Origin: Eublepharis macularius
Lineage: Eukaryota; Chordata; Lepidosauria; Squamata; Eublepharidae
Reading direction: 5' to 3'
Assembly: GCF_028583425.1 (NCBI RefSeq)
Contig: NC_072798.1
Coordinates: 11,100,501 to 11,164,500, forward strand
DNA length: 64,000 bases
In this document: positions 55,290 through 64,000 of the stretch, in pieces
Numbering within the stretch: position 1 is the stretch's first letter
Layout of the letters: each line of letters starts with the position of its first letter
Notes under the pieces: generated by a model
Databases searched by the model: none
Seen by the model: only the letters and a program-made list of their open reading frames with translations
Told to the model about the DNA's origin: nothing
Translations under genes and position numbers: made by a program

Positions 55290-56235
55290 TGAAGCTCAAT
55301 ATCAATTAAATTCATCATAAACAGTATCCTGATAAAGTTGATGGGATTTGAGGACTGCATCCAAATCGGTCTTCCTTTTCAGTTGCTTGTGTGAACTGAT
55401 GACAGATTAAGGGGGGGCATCCCAGCTGCTATTGCAAACGGGCTGTCAGAAGCATTGAAACAAGGTCATTTAATCAGACTGCCCGCCTCATGTTCATCAG
55501 GACATTGCATTTGACTGCTCTGATTTTTAATTGATGCTCCAGCATCTTCTTCCCGCAAAAGCCGCTGTGTCCTTCCGGAGCACCAGCCCCAAAGAAAGAC
55601 AATCCATGCAAAGAGCATCTCTCAGCACATGATCACACCGATACCAATCTATAAAAGTCCAACATTTGGAGCAGGTATCAAGATAGCATGCAATAAACAT
55701 GTTCATGTTTTATAGATGCTGCAAGGAGTTGTCAGAAAGTCAATCACAGCTACTTTTAGCATTTCAGACCTGCTAAATATTCAAGTCTCACGTTGAGCTG
55801 AAAGGAACGCACCGGCGCGCGCGCGCACACAGCCTCACAAATGTTTTAAATCTTCTGCATTTCATTAACAGCTTATGCTGGCTTGCTGTGCCAGTTAGAA
55901 ATCAGGACTGGAGCAACGCTGAGCTGTTTGAAATGCCTGTCATTTTGAAAAGGAATACACACCCTCAGTCAGAAAAAGCCACTGCAGTGATAGTAAAGCC
56001 AGGGATTCTTGAAGAGGGAGACAGATTTCCTTGGGGCTCTTGCATTACAAATGACAATTTATTTTGAAACATATGCATGCAGAAACGTCCACAATGATGC
56101 ACCCACACAGAATAGATTGGCTCCTACATGTCTTGCACTTCCAGTAGAGGAGGAAGAGTGATTTTGGTTTTTTCCACCTACCTGTTCGGGACCTCTGCAT
56201 TACCCCCTCCAGAGACAGCTTTTTGTGGGATGCAG
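55290..56235. other. Repeat-poor stretch, possible conserved non-coding block
   Basis: No gene. 55380-55780 is repeat-free with words such as 'CATTTAATCAGACTGCC' and 'TTTTTAATTGATGCTCC'. A CG/CA alternating tract is at 55814-55829. Confidence 0.35.
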
Positions 56236-56239
56236 GAGG

Positions 56240-56828
56240 CTATAGCCTGGAGAGGAGATGACCGAGAGGTGATATAACCATTTTCAAGTACTTGAAGGGA
56301 TGTCATGTAGAGGATGGTGCAGAGTTGTTTTCTGCTGCCCCAAAAAGTCGGACCAGAACCAACAGGTTAAAATTAAATCAAAAGAGTTTTCAGCTAAACT
56401 TTAGGAAGAACTTCCAGACAGTTAGAGCGGTCCCTCAGTGGAACAGGCTTCCTTAGGAGATAGTGGGCTCTCCTTCTTTGGATGTGTTTAAGCAGAGGCT
56501 AGATAGTCATCTGACAGCAATGCTGATTCTGTGACCCTAGGGAGCTCATGAGAGGGAAGGCAGGAAGGGTTACATTAATGCTTAGTTCTCATGGCCCCTT
56601 CTCATATGCCAAGGGTAGTGCCAATTGCCACTTTGGGGTCAGGAAGCAATTTTCCCCAGGTCAGTTTGGCTAGGGATCCTGATGGTGTTTTGCCATCTTC
56701 TGGGGCATGGAGCAGGGGTAACTGGGGGTATGGGGGGTAGTTATGAATTTCCTGCATGGTGCAGGGGGTTGAACTAGATTACCCTGGAAGTACCTTCCAG
56801 TTCTGTGATTCTATGAGTCTATAGCAGG
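56240..56828 (+). pseudogene. CR1 LINE 3' end, about 590 bp
   Basis: The plus strand begins in the ORF2 C-terminal region (FKYLKGCHVEDGAELF-like, then LNFRKNFQTVRAVPQWNRL with frame breaks). It continues through 'CAGAGGCTAGATAGTCATC' and 'GGGGTCAGGAAGCAATTTTC' to 'GGGGGTTGAACTAGATTACC' and 'TCTGTGATTCTATGAG'. It is the longest CR1 end in the window and the reference for the smaller pieces. Inactive. Confidence 0.85.
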
Positions 56829-56829
56829 A

Positions 56830-57300
56830 CAGAGAGGCAGGAAAGTTCCATTCCACAAGCAGAGTTCTGTTGGTAAATCAAGGGGTCTAAACTTTAATTA
56901 CTAACATTACCTGTTAATATGACAATTGGTGCTTGATGCAGAGGAACACAAACAAAATATCACCCAGGGTTTTCAACCAGATGATAACAGAGTATACCCT
57001 TTAGTCCTGAAGTGCTGAGCTTTATGGAAACCTATCAAGGGTTTCCTAATGTGAAGTGCAGTAATGGCAAAATAGCTTCCCTGAAAGACCAGCAGTCAAC
57101 TTATATTGCTCTTCCCTGTGAAATATGTACCTTCAATGAAATGCTTGGATGCATTTCACAGTGTGCAATACCAGCAGAAGTTGGGGGCACATGGGAAATT
57201 GGGAATGGTGGAAATAAACATGGTGGGGATTTGCCTTTCATACCACATACTCCAGGAGAGGTTGGACAGGCCAATTTCCCTACTTCTCTCCTTTAACAGA
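56830..57300. other. Repeat-poor stretch
   Basis: No gene or recognised repeat. Confidence 0.35.
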
Positions 57301-57306
57301 CTCTCA

Positions 57307-57424
57307 GGGCCAAGCTACAAGTGACAAATGACACTTGAACGGCAAGTGGATTGAGTGGAGGGCAAGTGAACAGGGAGAAATACACTTGCCGTTCAAGTGT
57401 CATTCGTCACTTGTAGCTTGGCCC
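57307..57424. mobile_element. 118-bp palindromic element (GGGCCAAGCTACAAGTGAC)
   Basis: 'GGGCCAAGCTACAAGTGACA' pairs with 'CGTCACTTGTAGCTTGGCCC', and the inner parts pair through 'CACTTGAACGGCAAGTG'. TCA flanks both ends (57304-57306 and 57425-57427). Same family as 3557-3679. Confidence 0.85.
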
Positions 57425-57427
57425 TCA

Positions 57428-57968
57428 GAGCCTCGCTACAAGTGACATCTTACACGCGAATGGCACTTGATCATTTTCGCAAGTCTTTCTGGGAATTGAA
57501 GTCCCTCTCCCCCACCCCTTTTCCTTCTGTTCCTTCCCCTCTCTGTTAGAATGCCTGCCTGAAGAGACGGAGAAAGCCTACGATAGCAGCTTTTGCAAAT
57601 CATCTTGCTGGGGGGGTGGGGGATAATCTGGAGAAAGCTGACATGTTGGTGAAGTCCTAGTGTCCTTTCAGTGATCTTTGGAGGCGGGCAGCTGCGACTT
57701 TGCTAATCGTCTTGCTGGGGGGGAGATGCTCTGGAGAAAGCTGAGAAAGTCGCAGCTGTCCACCCCCAAAGATCATTGAGAGCAGGCTTGTGACTGGAGG
57801 AGCGATTTGCAAAAGCAGGCTTTCTCCGTCTCTTCAGGCAGCCATTCTAACAGAGAGGGGAAGGAACAGAAGGAAAAGGGGTGGGGGAGAGGGACTTCAA
57901 TTCCCAGAAAGACTTGCGAAAATGATCAAGTGCCGTTCGCGTGTAAGATGTCACTTGTAGCGAGGCTC
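57428..57968. mobile_element. 541-bp foldback with about 150-bp near-perfect arms
   Basis: 'GAGCCTCGCTACAAGTGACA' pairs with 'TGTCACTTGTAGCGAGGCTC'. Pairing continues through 'GGGAATTGAAGTCCC', 'CCTTTTCCTTCTGTTCC' and 'GAAGAGACGGAGAAAGCC'. The interior has a second weaker inverted pair (AAAGTCGCAGCTG against CAGCTGCGACTTT; GGAGAAAGCTGA direct repeats). Flanks are TCA and TGA. The TCA is shared with the preceding palindrome. High arm identity suggests a young insertion. Confidence 0.85.
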
Positions 57969-58134
57969 TGAGTTGCTCTCAATATTCTGAAGGTAATGAG
58001 CATCCTCAACTTTCTTCATCGGACTGTTTTGCCCAGTTAAAATGTTGGACTAGGAACATGGAGGTGTTGGTTCAAATCTCTGCTCTGTAGGGTTTGCTAA
58101 TTCTGGCTTGGGAAGTTCCTGGAGATATGGAGGA

Positions 58135-58210
58135 GAGCCAGTTTGGTGTAGTGGTTAAGAGCAGCAGGACTGTAATCTTGGGAGCCAGGTTTGATTGCTA
58201 CATTATCAAC
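58135..58210 (+). mobile_element. 5' fragment of the GTT-tailed SINE
   Basis: 'GAGCCAGTTTGGTGTAGTGG' and 'GCCAGGTTTGATTGC', then unrelated DNA. Confidence 0.75.
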
Positions 58211-58250
58211 TACCTTTACTACTTATAGGCCATTCCCCCATACACACTTA

Positions 58251-58500
58251 GGACCAGTTTGGTGTAGTGGTTAAGAGCGGCAGGACTCTAATCTGGAGAG
58301 CTGGGTATGATTCCTCACTCCTCCGCTTGAAGCCAGCTGGGTGACCTAGGATCAGTCACAGCTCTTCCAAGCCCTCTCAGATCCACCCACCTCACAGGGT
58401 GATTGTTGTGGGGATAATAATAACACATTTTGTAAACACCTCTAAGTGGGTGTTAAGTTGTCCTGAAGAGCAGTATAGAAATGGAATGTTGTTCTTGTTG
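58251..58500 (+). mobile_element. tRNA-derived SINE (GTT-tailed)
   Basis: 'ACCAGTTTGGTGTAGTGG' to 'AGTATAGAAATGGAATGTTG'. Full length. Confidence 0.85.
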
Positions 58501-58744
58501 GGAAGGGCTAACATTGCCTTAGCAACCCCCTGAGAACAATGAGGAGATGGAGACTTTGAAAAACGGGACCACACAATGCCATAAGGTCACTTCCAAGTCC
58601 AAAACCAGAAGTGATGTCACTGTGTCACGGGACACCAGCACCCCCTTTTCTGCTCCAATCATTCCAGGGAGCAGCAGCAGGAACGGGGCCTCTACTTTGG
58701 GAGGTTGTCCACCATTACAGGCAACCTGGCAGCCCTACGGAAGG

Positions 58745-58998
58745 AATAATAATAACAACAACAACAACATTCGATTTATATACCACCCTTCAGGACAGCT
58801 TAATGCCCACTCAGAGCAGTTTACAAAGTATGTTATTATCCCCACAACAACAATCACCCTGTGAGGTGGGTGGGGCTGAGAGAGCTCTGCGAGAGCCATG
58901 ACTCTCTCAGAGCTGGCTTCAAGTGGAGGAGTGGGGAATCAAACCCAGATCTCCAGATTAGAGTCCCGTGCTCTTAACCACTACACCAAACTAGCTCT
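58745..58998 (-). mobile_element. tRNA-derived SINE (GTT-tailed)
   Basis: 'AACAACATTCGATTTATATA' to 'CTCTTAACCACTACACC'. With 58251-58500 it forms an inverted SINE pair 244 bp apart. Confidence 0.85.
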
Positions 58999-58999
58999 C

Positions 59000-60214
59000 A
59001 CACCAGCGAGAGTGTTTGGGGAGAGAAGGTTGCTCAGTGGTGAAGTGATACCATAGATTCTGCTCTCCGAAGCTGCCATTTCCTGTGTCTGTGTCTGAAA
59101 ATCATTTGTAATTCCAAGAGAATTGACGTTGGCAACCTTACCACTTTGCCACGGCGCACTGGCTGACCTTGAGGCAATCTCTCCTGGACAGCCTCAGCTG
59201 ACGCTGTGAAAATAAAAAGAGGGTGGATAATTATGTGTGCTACTCCAAGTGCATTAGAGGAAGGGCAGGGGCAACGGTGCTAGCCTAACCGATGTACAAT
59301 TACATGGGATCAGCTTCTACAGTGTCCATCATTAGTATGCATAATACACAGAGATATAAACAACTTTTTTAACAGGTGCAAAACGGCCCTTTCGGCTGCC
59401 GGCACACCGTGCAAGCCGAGGGCCGCACTTTGCCTCCTTGGAAGGAGGAAAGGCAACAACGTTTTCTGGGCACCTGGGACTTGCCGGGGAGGTGGAGTTT
59501 TTAGCCTGTTCAGACGGCTCCACCTTACCACTGCGTAAGTTGCTGAAAACGCTCAGCCCACCCTCCTCACCCTTTATTGGTGCAGGATTCGCCGGCTGCT
59601 GTATTCAGAGCCAGGTAGGAATTTTTTCCTCCTCTTACCCGGATTGGCGTTGGGTATGGGGGTTTTTTCGCCTACCTTCCACCTTTGCTAGGGTTGAGGT
59701 AATTGGCATGGTGGTGCTGGTTAGTGATGTCATGGGCTGGGTAAAGTTGGGGAAATAGGGAGCGGGCCGGTGAGCACCCTTGGAGCTTCTCCATTGATGG
59801 GGAAGAGGGGTCTGCCAGGAGCGGATGGTACTGCTTGTGACAGCTGCCTTGCTGCGTGGGCAGATTGCTTTGGGGGACTCCATGTACAAGTCCTTCCCTC
59901 ACTGCTATATGGCTGAGGTTTAGGAGTTTGAAAGGGAGGATCCAATTTGTCGGCTGGCTGAGTCTCAGCCATCCACCAGGATGGCTCACACATGGGGCTT
60001 CAGGGCTTGCCCAGACAGGTCAAGACAGAGGACCAGAGAATGACCACATGGCTTGACCTGTACCGCTAGTAGGCCCTTGCCGCAGTTGTTAATTGATGTT
60101 GTTAGTTGAAGTTAATTAATAAAGTTGCCCTTAGGTCCAAGCCTGGAGTCTCTTCATTCCAACTGGGGTGGCAAAAAATAATCACAGGTTCACATGAGAT
60201 ATGGGGAGGGAAGT
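59000..60214. other. Unassigned 1.2 kb, possibly containing an LTR end
   Basis: No gene supported. 60105-60190 has 'GTTAATTAATAAAGTTGCCC' followed by 'GAGTCTCTTCATTCC' and an AATCACA end, the look of an LTR R/U5 region, but I could not find a matching start. Open frames at 59438-59758 and 59672-59993 on opposite strands have no domain. Confidence 0.3.
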
Positions 60215-60370
60215 TGACATTGTATAGCCTGATCTCATCAGATCTCAGAAGCTAAGTAGAGTCAGTACTGGGAGGCTCTGCAGAGGAAGGCAAACCACCT
60301 CTGCTTCTCACCTGCTTTGAAAGCCCCTCACTAGGGTCCCCATAAATTGCAACATGATGGCACATACCTA
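60215..60370 (+). mobile_element. 5S rRNA-derived SINE, shortened
   Basis: 'GCCTGATCTCATCAGATCTC' and 'AGAAGCTAAGTAGAGTCAGT', then the SINE body 'GCAGAGGAAGGCAAACC' and 'CCCCATAAATTGCAACATG'. Part of 5S box C is missing. Confidence 0.8.
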
Positions 60371-61290
60371 CGTACATCGTATGAAATAAGAAGCAAAATG
60401 GGGACTTGCAGGTCGAAATAGATGAAAAATCTGAACCAATCCGTATCAGTCTGTTTTCTCGGGCTAAGAAAGGTTAGTTGCTTAATACTGAGGTGTGCTT
60501 TAGCTTGAATGGATATATTTCTGAACAGTTTTGGAATATACTGGAAATTGCACATATTGCCTTCTAAACAGGAATGGTCTCTTATACACACAATAGGCCA
60601 ATCTTAGAATTTCAGGGGGAAAATGGAAAGCATTTTTTTATTATGTAACTGAAAATTAAGAGGAACTAAGAACAATTATTGGTAAAATGGAATAGTTATA
60701 AAATCAGTAATTTAAAATGTTGAATATAAAAGTTGAATATAATGGATTTTAATATAAGTAAGTAAAGGGATGGAGGGGTGAAACACTCTGTAGTTTATAT
60801 ATTCTGTTATATATTGTTATTTTTGATATATGTGTATATATGTGTGTGTGTGTGTGTGTATACACACACACACATACACACACACATATATACACATTAT
60901 ATATATATATAATTCTTTGCCTATTTTTGTATCATTTATTATCAATTTGTTTTTCAAAATAAAATATATTGCATTGGGGGAGGGAAAGAGAGAGAGAGAG
61001 TAGTCTCCAAAGCTTTGGTATTTGTAACCAATTGAAAAACTAATTCCTCATTTAAGATGTAATGCAAAGAGGCGGGGATGTCTTGATCTTGAACGTTGGT
61101 TCATATTTTGAATTACTGAATGGTTCCATTTAGTATGAACAGGTGATAAACTTGCATTATACTCTATTTGTACTCCATCCTATTTATATATGTATAAATG
61201 TACTTATATGTATATGTACTCAGAAGTAGAACATTTGCTTTGTATACAGAAGACCCTTAGCTCCATCCCTGATAGATTAAATGATTATGA
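60371..61290. other. AT-rich stretch with microsatellites
   Basis: No gene recognised. Contains the hairpin-forming microsatellite listed separately and an AG run at 60988-60999. Confidence 0.45.
60829..60912. repeat. (TG)n-(CA)n inverted microsatellite
   Basis: 'ATATATGTGTGTGTGTGTGT' then 'ATACACACACACACATACA' and a TA tract. TG and CA runs lie back to back on one strand, so the region can fold into a hairpin or cruciform. Confidence 0.9.
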
Positions 61291-61302
61291 AATTGATAGA
61301 CT

Positions 61303-61735
61303 ACCTGAGCCAGTGTCCGACTGGGATCTGAGAGACCCAGGTTCGAACCCTGCTCTAAAATGGAAGCTTCTTGGGTGAACTTAGGCCAATCACATGGTGG
61401 TGGAGAATGCTGTCAAGTCATAACTGACTCATGGCGACCGCTGGCAAGAGACTAACAGAGGTGGTTTGTCACTGCCTGCCTCTACAACCCTGGTCTTCGT
61501 TGGCGGTCACCCATCCAAGTAGTAACCAAGGCCAACCCTGCTTAGCTTCTGAGATCTGATGAAATCAGGCTCACCTGAGCTATCCTGGTTATAGTGGGTG
61601 AATCACATACTGACAGCTTATCCCACCCCACAAGGTTGTGGTGAAGATAAAATGGAGGAGACGAGAACAATAAAAGCTGCTCTGGGCCCCACTGGAGAGA
61701 AAGGCAGGGTGCTAATTAAATAAATAAAATTTCGT
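61303..61735 (+). mobile_element. tRNA-derived SINE (second family), split by a 5S-derived SINE
   Basis: 'CTGAGCCAGTGTCCGACTGG', B box 'GGTTCGAACCC' and 'CTTAGGCCAATCACAT' stop at 61395. 'AATCACATACTGACAGC' resumes at 61601 and leads to 'GAGAAAGGCAGGGTGCTAAT' and a TAAA tail. Confidence 0.85.
61396..61600 (-). mobile_element. 5S rRNA-derived SINE nested in a tRNA-derived SINE
   Basis: AATCACAT is duplicated at 61388-61395 and 61601-61608. The plus strand starts 'GGTGGTGGAGAATGCTGTC' and 'CATAACTGACTCATGGCGAC' (BovB-like tail) and ends with antisense 5S boxes ('CTGCTTAGCTTCTGAGATC'). Confidence 0.9.
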
Positions 61736-61739
61736 GGAT

Positions 61740-62660
61740 ACAGTTTATACTTTAAATAATAATAATAAAAATAATGAGACATTTGCAGTCATCCATAGCA
61801 GCCTCTTCACTGACTTCTGGTGGGGTTTTTTTATCCAAATGATACAGGGAAGTTAGTGCTGTCAGTGAGGTCTCTCATCTTGACTGGTCAGTAGAAACCT
61901 AAGTCCCAATAACAGATACTTGTTTTATTGAAAGAAAAATTCTTCAACAATTGTCCCATCAGATTTTCTGTCCAGAAAGCAATCAAAAGAAATATTCCAG
62001 ACATGATAGTATATGCAAAATACATTTGCTATTTGCATTTCTTCTGCAGAAATAATACAAAGTTATTACAGAAAGAAGGGGGGGAATCATCCGTCTTTGA
62101 GCTACAATAGCAGGATTGAAGGTTAAAAATATGTTTTTGTAGTTTGCACTGTTAAACTTGGGGAAAATCTGCATATCAATATAGCAAGATATTTTTTTAA
62201 ACAAATGGATATTTACATATAATACCAGTGTGTGTTTACATTTAATATCATATTGGATTTAATTTTATTACTTTCAAGAAGGCAATTGGGTGAAGAATAA
62301 ACACTGCAGAATGCCAGTTCATTGATATGCGGAATCAATATGATAATCTCATTGCTGATATAAACTCATAAGGAAAAAAGCTTATGACATTCTGTCTAGG
62401 CGCCTTAATTTAGAATTTGCAGCATGTATGTGAGAAACGATATACAGCAATCTTATTGTTTAATTCAGAAGATTACAGTTTGTATCGTATTCCTGATGGG
62501 TTCTTTCTCCCTAATTACTCTGACTCTGTTTCCAAAGCATTGCTGGAAAATATAATTAAAATACACCCATGACTTTATTACCTATTTTGCCTACGTGCAG
62601 TCTAGATATGACCTCACTTTCCGTCGCCTACATCCTACCACTAAAGATGTGGCATCCCTA
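61740..62660. other. Repeat-poor AT-rich stretch, possible conserved non-coding block
   Basis: No gene recognised. 62260-62540 is repeat-free, with ordered AT-rich words ('GCGCCTTAATTTAGAATTTG', 'TCTTATTGTTTAATTCAG'). Confidence 0.35.
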
Positions 62661-62668
62661 CTTATTAG

Positions 62669-63386
62669 TAGAGATGGGCATGAACAGCAATACGAACTAA
62701 AAAAAGCCACGAACAGCCCAATCTGCTGTTCACGAACAAGCTGTTCGTGAGGCCCCATTCTAAACGAACAGGTGGTCGTTGCAAGCCTCCTTCGTTTCCA
62801 TTCGACCTGCTGTTCGTCAAACCAGACAGTCTGGCACCTGCAATCAATTCCCATGGCAACTCAGGCAGGGATTGTCTGAACTCTGTCTGAACTCCTGCTG
62901 TTGCCCTAGAAACCCCAATCTAAGCCCAGTTTAGCTTGATAGGCAGGTCTTCCTTCCAAGTGTGGACTGGAGCTCCAAATTTGTTACAAGAGGAAAGAAC
63001 AGGGGCAGGGGGGCTCCCAGCTCTGGCTTTCAGGGAGAGGCAGTTGCTGTTACAGAGACAGGGTGAGTGCATTGGCGCTGGAATTTTCTTTGTGTGTGGT
63101 GGGATAAGAATCTACCCCTTCAGGTTCCAGGGCTGCTGCCAGGCTCTGGGGCCAAGCTATTATTTATTATTGGTACCTTTCCTGCTGCCTGCTCAGGTCA
63201 GGTTTCTGGGAGTGGTGCAGTAGGGATCTTGACTTGGATGATGGCTGGAGGAGAGCCTGCTGGTCCCCACGAACAAACACCGAATATGTTTGCGACAGGA
63301 TCATGTTCATTAGTGTTCATTTTTCGTGGATGGCAACAAACAATGAACACTATGTTCGGGTTTTTTTCTGTCCATGCCCATATCTA
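62669..63386. mobile_element. hAT-like element (GGGCACGAAC family), 718 bp
   Basis: 'TAGAGATGGGCATGAAC' pairs with the terminal 'GTCCATGCCCATATCTA'. CTTATTAG (62661-62668) and CTTATCAG (63387-63394) give an 8-bp duplication with one mismatch that fits nTnnnnAn. Its arms match those of 1440-2521 but the interior differs (no 100-bp minisatellite). Frames of 95-117 codons inside have no transposase motif. Confidence 0.85.
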
Positions 63387-63394
63387 CTTATCAG

Positions 63395-63685
63395 TAGAGG
63401 TGGGCAGAAACCACAAATAAAACAAACCATGAGGTTTGTGGTTCATGGGTTTTCATGAACCATAAACCACCAACTGGCACAGAACTGGGCCCAGTTACGA
63501 ACCAGTTTGTGGTTCGTGGTTTGTGGGGTTTAAATGCCCCTTTCTGGCCACTTAGCAGTGGCAGGGAAAGGGGTATTTGACAGTTTAAAGGGTTCTTTCC
63601 TGCCTTGCAAGCAGCAGGGCCCTTTAAACTATCAGCTGGCAGGCAGCAGAGGGGGATCTCCCCTGCAAGCAGGCTCAGGGCTTGT
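63395..63685. mobile_element. Second hAT-like element abutting the first, right end missing
   Basis: 'TAGAGGTGGGCAGAAACCAC' begins at the base after the duplication of 62669-63386. It then has 'GAGGTTTGTGGTTCATGGG' and inverted 'GAACCATAAACCACC' words, like 40088-40425. Similarity fades near 63685. Confidence 0.55.
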
Positions 63686-63883
63686 TACAATATAACAATA
63701 AAACAATTTAGAAGTAACATTATCAAATTAAAACCAGGTTACCCAAGATGGCAATTAGTGTTTCCATTACACCCCATAACTTGAGATGTATGGGGTAGGG
63801 CAGGCAGATGATATATGATGTTAATAACAGATGTACTGCAGAACTTCATTGTAATTTTCTGATTATCCCTTATAAAAAGGGTT

Positions 63884-64000
63884 GCCAACCTCCAGTTGGG
63901 GCTCAGAGATTTCCTAGAATTGTATTTTCATCTCCCAACTACAGAGATCAGTTTCTTGGAGATAATGGCTGCTTTGGAGGATGGACTCTATGGTATTATA
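63884..64000 (+). mobile_element. Small hAT-like MITE (AGGGTTGCCA family), cut by the window edge
   Basis: 'AGGGTTGCCAACCTCCAG', 'GATAATGGCTGCTTTGGAGG' and 'GGACTCTATGGTATTATA'. The right half lies beyond the window. Confidence 0.8.

Overview
The window is vertebrate nuclear DNA and almost certainly comes from a squamate reptile. The best marker is the Sauria-type SINE (tRNA-derived head, central domain with the 'CCATCCTTCCGAGGT' block, BovB-like tail, ACCTTT end) at 33540-33835, 51677-51775 and 52028-52325. BovB/RTE, CR1, L2-like and L1 LINE fragments, 5S rRNA-derived SINEs and several tRNA-derived SINE families support the same call. I cannot resolve genus or family.

I find no host gene: no exon series, no rRNA or tRNA gene, no CRISPR array. 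Every reading frame of 100 codons or more that I examined falls in a retrotransposon remnant, a minisatellite or an inverted repeat. The window is an intergenic or intronic mosaic of transposable elements separated by repeat-poor stretches of roughly 0.3-1.5 kb. Some of those stretches (for example 14340-14560, 28600-29030, 39480-39720, 44290-44570, 55380-55780, 62260-62540) could be conserved non-coding DNA, which needs an alignment to test.

Layout. 0-8 kb: a hAT-like element inserted in a SINE (1440-2521), a palindromic element (3557), a 1.65-kb foldback (4342-5990) and a solo LTR (6895). 8-14 kb: an L1 fragment, a tRNA-Ala-like SINE split by a small hAT, and a perfect-armed palindrome (13123). 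14-26 kb: CR1 pieces, two foldbacks, a SINE with a reiterated head (16479), hAT elements in a CR1, and an L2-like fragment ending at 26490. 26-32 kb: a G+C-rich hAT-like element, a BovB remnant with its reverse transcriptase motif (29236-30110), a palindrome and SINEs. 32-47 kb: a G+C minisatellite, a Sauria SINE, an L2-like 3' end, two more palindromes of the 30-kb type, a second BovB with an 11-bp target-site duplication (TSD), an L1 piece, a homeodomain-like palindrome array (45583) and a solo LTR (46262). 47-64 kb: an inverted copy of that LTR, many 5S-derived SINEs, a hAT with a self-complementary minisatellite (54795), a CR1 3' end (56240), two adjoining palindromes (57307-57968), and two hAT-like elements placed end to end at one TSD (62669 and 63395).

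The parts work as a mobilisation network rather than a pathway. BovB 3' ends match the tails of the 5S-derived SINEs in this same window, so BovB was probably their enzyme source. The hAT-like and palindromic elements carry no transposase here and must have moved in trans. Nested insertions with readable TSDs give a relative chronology.
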